Of a DNA stretch of 64,000 bases, positions 56,086 through 64,000 are shown piece by piece. The notes under the pieces are model-generated. The model ran no database searches. It was not told where the DNA came from and was given only the letters and a program-made list of their open reading frames with translations. The stretch covers positions 2,754,001 to 2,818,000 of the forward strand of contig NZ_CP119409.1 in assembly GCF_029223885.1 (NCBI RefSeq). The letters run 5' to 3'. The stretch comes from Pararhizobium gei. Lineage in GTDB: Bacteria > Pseudomonadota > Alphaproteobacteria > Rhizobiales > Rhizobiaceae. Positions within the stretch are counted from its first letter, which is position 1; the number at the start of each line of letters is the position of its first letter. The position numbers were made by a program, and so were the translations under genes.

Positions 56086-56907
56086 TCAGCGTTTGACCTG
56101 GAATGTATGCTCGATTCCGGGGAAAGTCCTCGCCTTCACCTCATTGGCATAAGCTTCGAAAGCAGCGGAAATCTGCGGTGCCAGTTCCGCGAAATGCTTG
56201 ACGAAACGCGGCTTGAAATCGCTGAAAATGCCCAGCATATCGTCCGAGACGAGGATCTGGCCGTCGCAGGCCGGCGAGGCGCCGATGCCGATCGTGGGCG
56301 CGCGCAACGTCTCGGTAATCTCGCGCGCCAAGGGCTCGATCGTCCCCTCGACGACGATGGCGAAGGCGCCCGCATCGTCGATAGCCTTGGCATCGCGGCG
56401 AATCTTTGCGGCTTCCTTGTCGCTGCGGCCAAGCGACCGGTAGCCGCCCATGGTGTTGACGAGCTGCGGCATCAGGCCGACATGTCCAAGCACCGGAATG
56501 CCGCGCTGGGTGAGAAAATCGACGGTCTCGGCCATCTCGGCCCCGCCCTCGAGCTTGACCGCGCTGCAGCCGGTCTCCTTCAGGATGCGGGCAGCACTGG
56601 AAAAGGCCTGCTCCTTGGATTCCTGATAGGAGCCGAACGGCAAGTCGACGACGACGCAGGCCTTCTCCGAGCCGCGCATAACCGCCTGCCCATGGGCGAT
56701 CATCATGTCGAGCGTCACGCCGACAGTCGAGTCCAGTCCGTAGAGAACCATGCCGAGGGAATCGCCGACCAGCATGAAATCGACATGCGGATCGAGCAGC
56801 CGGGCAATCGGCGTCGTGTAGGCCGTGAGGCTGACGATCGGCCGCTCACCCTTCAGCGCCTCGATATTGCCGGGGCTCAGGCGACGCTTCGATGCCTGTA
56901 CACTCAT
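56086..56907 (-). CDS. panB: 3-methyl-2-oxobutanoate hydroxymethyltransferase
   Basis: First step of pantothenate synthesis: transfers a one-carbon unit from methylene-tetrahydrofolate to 2-ketoisovalerate, giving ketopantoate. 273 residues. TIM-barrel markers: [33 protein letters not shown] (Mg-binding Asp), [27 protein letters not shown] and [21 protein letters not shown]. It lies 2 bases after panC in a panC-panB operon. Confidence 0.96.
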   Translation of the reverse strand: MSVQASKRRLSPGNIEALKGERPIVSLTAYTTPIARLLDPHVDFMLVGDSLGMVLYGLDSTVGVTLDMMIAHGQAVMRGSEKACVVVDLPFGSYQESKEQAFSSAARILKETGCSAVKLEGGAEMAETVDFLTQRGIPVLGHVGLMPQLVNTMGGYRSLGRSDKEAAKIRRDAKAIDDAGAFAIVVEGTIEPLAREITETLRAPTIGIGASPACDGQILVSDDMLGIFSDFKPRFVKHFAELAPQISAAFEAYANEVKARTFPGIEHTFQVKR

Positions 56908-56909
56908 GC

Positions 56910-57785
56910 TTACGCCACCTTTGCAAATTGAGCGGTTTTCGGCGCGAAAACCCTGTTATCGAGCAGCTTCGTGCTCCCGAAACGAACGAAAAGCAACAAA
57001 AGAACCGGTTTTTCGCCGATCTCCGTGAGGGCATGCAATGTCTCGGGGTCACGGATTGCGACCACCTCCGGCTTTGCCAACGGCTCCGAGGCGATGAAAT
57101 CGGCGATTGCTTTTTCCAGGGTCGCCACGTCGCGCAGACCGTTTGCGACCAGTCTCTCAGCTTCATCCAGCGCTTTCGGAACGATCGCCGCTGCAGCACG
57201 CTCATCGACCGACAGGTAGACATTGCGCGATGAACAGGCAAGACCATCGGCCTCGCGCACCGTCGCCACGCCTACCACCTCGACAGGCTGTGCCAAATCC
57301 TCCACCATGCGCCGAATGATCTGCAGCTGCTGGAAATCCTTCTCCCCGAAATAGGCCCGGTCCGGCTGGACGATATTGAAGAGCTTGGTGACAACCGTGG
57401 CGACACCAGCGAAATGGCCGGGCCGAATCGATCCTTCGAGCTCACCGCCCAGCGACGGCACGTCGACCACGGTCTCCATCGGGCGCGGATACATGTCGAC
57501 AACACCCGGCGCAAAGAGAAAATCCGCGCCGCCTTCCGTCAGCATGGCCTGATCCCTGGCGAGATCTCGCGGATATCTGGCAAGATCCTCGCTCGGGCTG
57601 AACTGCAGCGGATTGACGAAGAGGCTGACGACGACAATGTCGTTTGCGGCGCGGGCGCGCGCCACAAGCTCCATGTGACCGACATGCAGAAAGCCCATTG
57701 TCGGCACCAGGCCGATGGTTTTTCCAGCGCGCCGGTATACGCTCAGACGCGCCCGCAGATCGTCAATGGCGGTGACCGTTTCCAT
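56910..57785 (-). CDS. panC: Pantothenate synthetase
   Basis: Joins pantoate and beta-alanine with ATP, the final step of vitamin B5 synthesis. 291 residues. HIGH-type nucleotidyltransferase motif [16 protein letters not shown] near residue 30, then [56 protein letters not shown], and CSSRNVYLS (the KMSKS-like SSRN). Strong ribosome-binding site GGAGGATCCCGGG at ATG 57785. Confidence 0.96.
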   Translation of the reverse strand: METVTAIDDLRARLSVYRRAGKTIGLVPTMGFLHVGHMELVARARAANDIVVVSLFVNPLQFSPSEDLARYPRDLARDQAMLTEGGADFLFAPGVVDMYPRPMETVVDVPSLGGELEGSIRPGHFAGVATVVTKLFNIVQPDRAYFGEKDFQQLQIIRRMVEDLAQPVEVVGVATVREADGLACSSRNVYLSVDERAAAAIVPKALDEAERLVANGLRDVATLEKAIADFIASEPLAKPEVVAIRDPETLHALTEIGEKPVLLLLFVRFGSTKLLDNRVFAPKTAQFAKVA

Positions 57786-57944
57786 CCCGGGATCCTCCAA
57801 TCCGTCAAGGCCGCCGCCTTGAGACCGGCGGCTGGCTTTCGCCGGCTCATGAGCTTGTCCCAAAAACCGGCGCGCTTTCCCTAACGTGTGCAGTGCAAAA
57901 AGACAATTCAAGAATTGCCCGGCAATATCTGCGACGAAAGCTGC

Positions 57945-58685
57945 CTATGAACGAGTCTCGAGGGTCTGTTCGATCGCGCCGAAAACGGAATGGCCGGTTC
58001 TGTCGTTCATCTCGACGCGTACTGTGTCGCCGCTCGAAATCGCCGAGGATATCTTGCACAGACCCGTGGCGACGAGGCTGCCGGCCAGAAGCGCGCGCTT
58101 CGCTGCAACCTTCATGACGATGTCCGCCGCATCCTTCCGGCCGACCTCGGCACCATCGAGAGCCTGTCCGTTGCGGCGCATCGTGAGGGCAATGTCGCCG
58201 TTAGACCAGCCTTCCCCGAGTTCGTCGGGCGTGACGGCAACGGGTGAAAACGTGGTCGCGACCGTTTCGCCGGCAGCCGTGAAATCGCTTGCGAGCAGAA
58301 CCAGAAGAACGGCATCTTCGCCGGTTGGTTCAACGCCGACATCACCGGAAATAACTGCCACCTGGGCCGTGACGTTCAGTCCATCGCCAGAAGCGACGAA
58401 GACGGTATCGCGTGGACCGAGGAACCGGCCGGAGCCGTTGGTCCAGAAAAACGCCCGCGGCAGGGGCGAAGCCGCATCATGTTCGTGAAACCGCATGGTT
58501 GGCTGCGATCCAGTCTCTATGCCGATAGCGACCCTTGCCAGCCGGGGCGCGGCATGCGCCCAATCGTCGAGTGCCGCCTGCAGGGTACGGGCGATATGGC
58601 CGACCTCGGAGCAGCGTGTCAGATCTTTCGAGACGACGACGAGCTTTCCGTCGCGGGTCGAGTCCTTCAGGGTAGCGAGCTTCAT
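57945..58685 (-). CDS. shortened FAH-family protein that appears to lack its active-site segments
   Basis: 246 residues. Start MKLATLKDSTRDGKLVVVSKDLTR, SPLPRAF, FLGPRDTV, VATTFSPVAVTPDELGEGW and SGDTVRVEMNDRTGHSVFGAIEQ match, in order, the rhizobial fumarylacetoacetate hydrolase family. From memory of full-length relatives (about 330 residues), three stretches are missing: after the SPLPRA block (the YVNHVELVRKAR part), after the metal-ligand strand, and before the last strands (the SAGTIIGSGTVSN part). The metal-binding acidic strand reads VTAQVAVISGDV, with no Glu. No frameshift or stop is present, so it may be a folded, non-enzymatic relative. It lies alone between panC and ligA. Confidence 0.8.
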   Translation of the reverse strand: MKLATLKDSTRDGKLVVVSKDLTRCSEVGHIARTLQAALDDWAHAAPRLARVAIGIETGSQPTMRFHEHDAASPLPRAFFWTNGSGRFLGPRDTVFVASGDGLNVTAQVAVISGDVGVEPTGEDAVLLVLLASDFTAAGETVATTFSPVAVTPDELGEGWSNGDIALTMRRNGQALDGAEVGRKDAADIVMKVAAKRALLAGSLVATGLCKISSAISSGDTVRVEMNDRTGHSVFGAIEQTLETRS

Positions 58686-58848
58686 GAATGGATGTTCCTC
58701 GGGTTCCGGTTTCACCGGCAGTTCTGCGACCGCCTTCCCCCATAGGACACTATTTGACGCCAGGTGTCGCGCTAGAATTTCGGGCAATCTGCTTCGATGA
58801 GCAGACCGCAAAACCGGGGCACCGGCGGCAATGAAAGGCAGGCGCGGT

Positions 58849-61143
<2,295 letters not shown>

Positions 61144-61208
61144 TCAATGCGTTCGGCACTTCGTGCGGACGCGCCCGTGAAGGAGCCCCCCTTAAGGCTA
61201 GGGTAAAA

Positions 61209-62882
61209 CTACCCGTTCCCCGCCAGCAACCGCGCCGCCGCCGCCCTCGCCTCGTCCGTCACCGATGCACCGGCGAGCATGCGGGCGATCTCCTCGGTGC
61301 GGGCCTTGTCGTCCATGCGGGCGACGCGGGTGGTGATGGTTTCGGATTTTTCCGCAGACGGTCCCTTCGAGATCAGGAGATGCGTTGCCGCCCGTGCCGC
61401 CACTTGCGGCGCGTGGGTCACGGACAGGACCTGAACCGTTTCCGACAACCGTTTCAGCCGCTGGCCGATTGCATCCGCCACCGCACCGCCGACGCCGGTG
61501 TCGATCTCATCGAAGACGAGTGTCGGCGCGGAACCGCGATCGGCAAGCGCCACTTTCAGCGCCAGGAGAAAGCGGGAGAGTTCACCGCCCGAGGCGACTT
61601 TCATGATCGGGCCGGGCCGCGTGCCGGGATTGGTCTGAACGTGAAATTCCACCACGTCGATCCCCTCGGCTGTCGCCGCCTGCGGGTCCGAGGTGACCTC
61701 GACCATGAACCGCGCCCGCTCCAGCTTCAGTGCCGGAAGCTCGGCCATCACGGCATCAGACAAGGCCGTTGCCGTGTTGTGGCGCTTTGCGGAAAGCGAG
61801 GCCGCGGCGGCGTCGAAGGCGGCTTTGGTCAGGCCGAGCTGTGCATCCAGCTGCTTTAGCTTCTCCTCACCGGCGTCCAGATCGGCAAGATCGGAAATCA
61901 TCCTGACGGCGAGCGCCGGCAGCGCCGTGACAGGCACGGAATACTTGCGCGCGGCCGCCCTCAAGGCAAACAGCCGCTCTTCGGAGCGCTCCAGTTCCCT
62001 CGGATCATATTCGGTTCTGCGCAGCGCGGCTTCCACGGCCATCTGCGCGTCTGACAGCTGGTTCAAAGCGGCATCGAGAAGTTCGACAGTCTCCTCCAGC
62101 AAGCCGGGCGCCTCATGGCTCTTGCGCTCCAGCCGGCGCACCATCGACGCGATCAGCGGCACCGGCGACGCATTGCCGTTGAGGAATTCGCTGGCCTCGT
62201 TGATATCGACGGCGATCCGCTCGGCCTTCATCATCCGCGACCGGCGTTCGGCAAGATCCTCCTCCTCCCCGTCCTCCGGCGAAAGGGTCTCCAGTTCGTC
62301 GACGGAGGCGCGCAGATAATCGGCCTCGCGCGCCGCGGCCTCCACCTTGTCGCGGTGCTTTCGAAGCGTCCGCTCGGCATCCTTCCAAGTGCGATAAAGA
62401 CCGGCCACACGCTCGGCTTCTTCGGCAAGGCCGCCAAAGGCATCGAGCAGCGTGCGGTGTGCGTGGGTATCGACAAGCGCCCGGTCGTCATGCTGGCCGT
62501 GAATTTCGACAAGCAATTGTCCGGCCTGGCGCATCAGTTGAACGGAAACAGGCTGGTCATTGACATAGGCTCTGGTTCGGCCATCAGCCGACTGCACCCG
62601 CCGGAAGATCAGGTCGCCATCGTCATCGATGCCGTTTTCCCGTGCAAGGACGCGGGCGGGGTGATCCATGCCGACGTCGAACACCGCGGTGACCTGTCCC
62701 TTGTCGCCGCCATGGCGAACAAGCGAGCCATCGCCCCGCCCCCCGAGGGCGAGCGAAAGACTGTCGAGAAGAATGGATTTTCCCGCGCCCGTCTCGCCCG
62801 TAAGCACGGAAAGCCCGGCGTCGAAGGACAAATCAAGCCGTTCGATCAGGACGATATCGCGGATCGAAATCTGTGAAAGCAT
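61209..62882 (-). CDS. recN: DNA repair protein RecN
   Basis: 557-residue SMC-like ATPase for double-strand break repair. Walker A GETGAGKSILLDSLSLALGGRG near residue 30, a long coiled-coil middle (EELETLSPEDGEEEDLAERRSRMMKAERI...), and the C-terminal half with VASGGELSRFLLALKVAL (signature), LVFDEIDTGVGGAVADAIGQRL (Walker B) and VLSVTHAPQVAARA. It sits 46 bases downstream of bamD on the same strand and may be cotranscribed with it. Confidence 0.96.
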   Translation of the reverse strand: MLSQISIRDIVLIERLDLSFDAGLSVLTGETGAGKSILLDSLSLALGGRGDGSLVRHGGDKGQVTAVFDVGMDHPARVLARENGIDDDGDLIFRRVQSADGRTRAYVNDQPVSVQLMRQAGQLLVEIHGQHDDRALVDTHAHRTLLDAFGGLAEEAERVAGLYRTWKDAERTLRKHRDKVEAAAREADYLRASVDELETLSPEDGEEEDLAERRSRMMKAERIAVDINEASEFLNGNASPVPLIASMVRRLERKSHEAPGLLEETVELLDAALNQLSDAQMAVEAALRRTEYDPRELERSEERLFALRAAARKYSVPVTALPALAVRMISDLADLDAGEEKLKQLDAQLGLTKAAFDAAAASLSAKRHNTATALSDAVMAELPALKLERARFMVEVTSDPQAATAEGIDVVEFHVQTNPGTRPGPIMKVASGGELSRFLLALKVALADRGSAPTLVFDEIDTGVGGAVADAIGQRLKRLSETVQVLSVTHAPQVAARAATHLLISKGPSAEKSETITTRVARMDDKARTEEIARMLAGASVTDEARAAAARLLAGNG

Positions 62883-62927
62883 CCCGTCTCAAATCTCTTC
62901 GCACTCTGCCCTGCGACAAGCCGCAGC

Positions 62928-63794
62928 TCAGGCGCCGATCAGCTTCTTGCCAGCACGCGAAATCCAGGAATTGCCGGTCTCGCGCGGTTCCAGACCACCT
63001 GTCTGCAACAGCTTGTAACTGTCGGCATACCATTGGCTGTCGGGATAATTATGTCCAAGCACGGCGGCCGCCGTCTGGGCCTCGCCGGTGATGCCCATGG
63101 CGAAATAGGTCTCGACGAGACGCGCCAAGGCTTCCTCAACCTGATTTGTCGTCGGATATTGTTCGACCACGGTGCGGAAACGGGTGATCGCCGCGAGATA
63201 TTCCCGACGCTCGAGATAATAGCGGCCGACCTGCATTTCCTTGCCTGCCAACTGATCCTTCGCGAAACGGATCTTGGCTTGCGCGTCCTCGACATATTCC
63301 GAATCGGGATATTTCGTCACGACGGTCTGCATCGCTTCGATCGTCCGTGCCGCAGGCTTCTGGTCCTGCGTCACACCCGGAATTTGCTTCGAATAGGAAA
63401 GGCCGACAATATATTGGGCATAGGCGGCGTCCGGGGATTCCGGATAAAGATTGAGGTACCGGTTCGCACCGTTGATCGCGTCCTGGTACTGGCCGTTGCG
63501 GTAATTGACGAAGGCCTTCATGACCAGGGCCTTGCGGGCATATTCGGAGAAGGGATGCTGTTGGTCGAGAGCCTCGAACTTGCGCGCCGCTTCTGTCGTC
63601 TTGCCGGCATTGAGGTTGGCAAGGCCCTGATTGTAGAGCACTTCCGGCGGATCTGTCTCGGCCGTCAACTTGGTGATATCGATATCGGGATCGTTCTGGC
63701 AGGCACTGACCAGAACACCGGCTGCGGACGCAGCAAGCGAAATGACAGCAATCCGCGCCATCTTCTTCAATTCAACCTGGCCTGCAAATACCAT
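62928..63794 (-). CDS. bamD: Outer membrane protein assembly factor BamD
   Basis: 288 residues. Lipoprotein signal with lipobox VLVSAC near residue 32, so the mature protein is anchored to the outer membrane. Five TPR-like repeats follow ([68 protein letters not shown] is the first pair). Part of the BAM complex inserting beta-barrels. [12 protein letters not shown] is the chosen start; MARIAVIS, 11 residues later, is also possible. Formerly called ComL. Confidence 0.95.
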   Translation of the reverse strand: MVFAGQVELKKMARIAVISLAASAAGVLVSACQNDPDIDITKLTAETDPPEVLYNQGLANLNAGKTTEAARKFEALDQQHPFSEYARKALVMKAFVNYRNGQYQDAINGANRYLNLYPESPDAAYAQYIVGLSYSKQIPGVTQDQKPAARTIEAMQTVVTKYPDSEYVEDAQAKIRFAKDQLAGKEMQVGRYYLERREYLAAITRFRTVVEQYPTTNQVEEALARLVETYFAMGITGEAQTAAAVLGHNYPDSQWYADSYKLLQTGGLEPRETGNSWISRAGKKLIGA

Positions 63795-63920
63795 TCGTAA
63801 ATCCCAACTCGCACAGCGGTAAGAATACCGCCGCCTATGAACCGCGTTTTAGATCAAGATGCAACAAGACCGCAACGTCATGATGATGGATTAACGCAAT
63901 TTTATGGCGGCTTGACCATG

Positions 63921-63947
63921 AAAAAGCCGGTACAAAGACCGGCTTTT
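63921..63947 (-). terminator. rho-independent terminator upstream of bamD
   Basis: AAAAGCCGGT-(6)-ACCGGCTTTT is a 10-bp perfect stem with T-runs on both sides. On the minus strand it would end a gene lying beyond 64000; lpxC is common there in rhizobia. It could act in either direction. The 50 bases after it are too few to identify a gene. Confidence 0.7.
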
Positions 63948-64000
63948 AAAGAAGTGCAACGGCTTTTCCCACCTGGCGCGAAGCCAGGAAACGTCAGAGC

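Overview
The window looks like the chromosome of a Rhizobiaceae-type alphaproteobacterium (Rhizobium/Agrobacterium/Ensifer relatives). The clearest sign is a circularly permuted two-piece tmRNA gene at about 26945-27285 whose tag reads ANDNYAEARLAA. High coding GC, the gene orders thyA...folA-hflK-hflC...degP and ligA-recN-bamD, and rhizobial families such as DUF4169 and DUF2778 agree with this. The genus is an inference; no search was run.

Layout. 0-5.4 kb: ilvC, a TetR regulator with a 14-bp palindrome at its start, an exported protein, a flavin monooxygenase, and a divergent HxlR/QorB-like pair. 5.4-13.3 kb: pdxJ, an orphan DNA-binding-like membrane protein, a RecD-like helicase, a cobalt-type nitrile hydratase operon (alpha, beta, activator), a DUF4239-like membrane protein, a LysE exporter and an aldo/keto reductase. 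13.3-18.1 kb: ilvN and ilvI behind an 18-residue Val/Ile/Leu leader peptide and attenuator, then a HerA-like ATPase. 18.1-24.3 kb: miaA and serB with overlapping divergent starts, a DegP-type protease, an ACT protein, and hflC/hflK. 24.5-28.5 kb: an AT-rich, probably foreign dihydrofolate reductase, a GST, thyA, tmRNA, the tmRNA-tag adaptor sspB and two small genes. 28.5-42.5 kb: AsmA-like protein, FAD-linked dehydrogenase, RND pump with adaptor, Tat-exported cyclase, AhpD-like protein and a UvrD/PcrA helicase.

42.5-45.6 kb is the accessory patch. An IS630-family element splits an unknown gene. Next to it is a repeat field in which a tiny GIY-YIG nuclease gene is tightly bracketed by perfect 37-bp inverted repeats, each a REP-like hairpin. 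I consider this the most unusual structure in the window.

45.6-64 kb: DUF2778 protein, GGDEF protein, creA, pncA, cheW, a 52-residue membrane protein, SCO protein, prmA, a candidate CCUCCUCCC-type small RNA on the minus strand, pepP, azlCD, panBC, a shortened FAH-family protein that appears to lack its active-site segments, ligA, recN and bamD.

Functional links: ilvC, ilvN and ilvI give the shared steps of Val/Leu/Ile synthesis and panBC draws on the same 2-ketoisovalerate; thyA and folA form the thymidylate cycle; tmRNA, SspB, HflKC and DegP belong to protein quality control; ligA, recN and the helicases belong to DNA repair. Start codons were chosen by ribosome-binding sites and family length. 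All identifications rest on reading motifs in the sequence.
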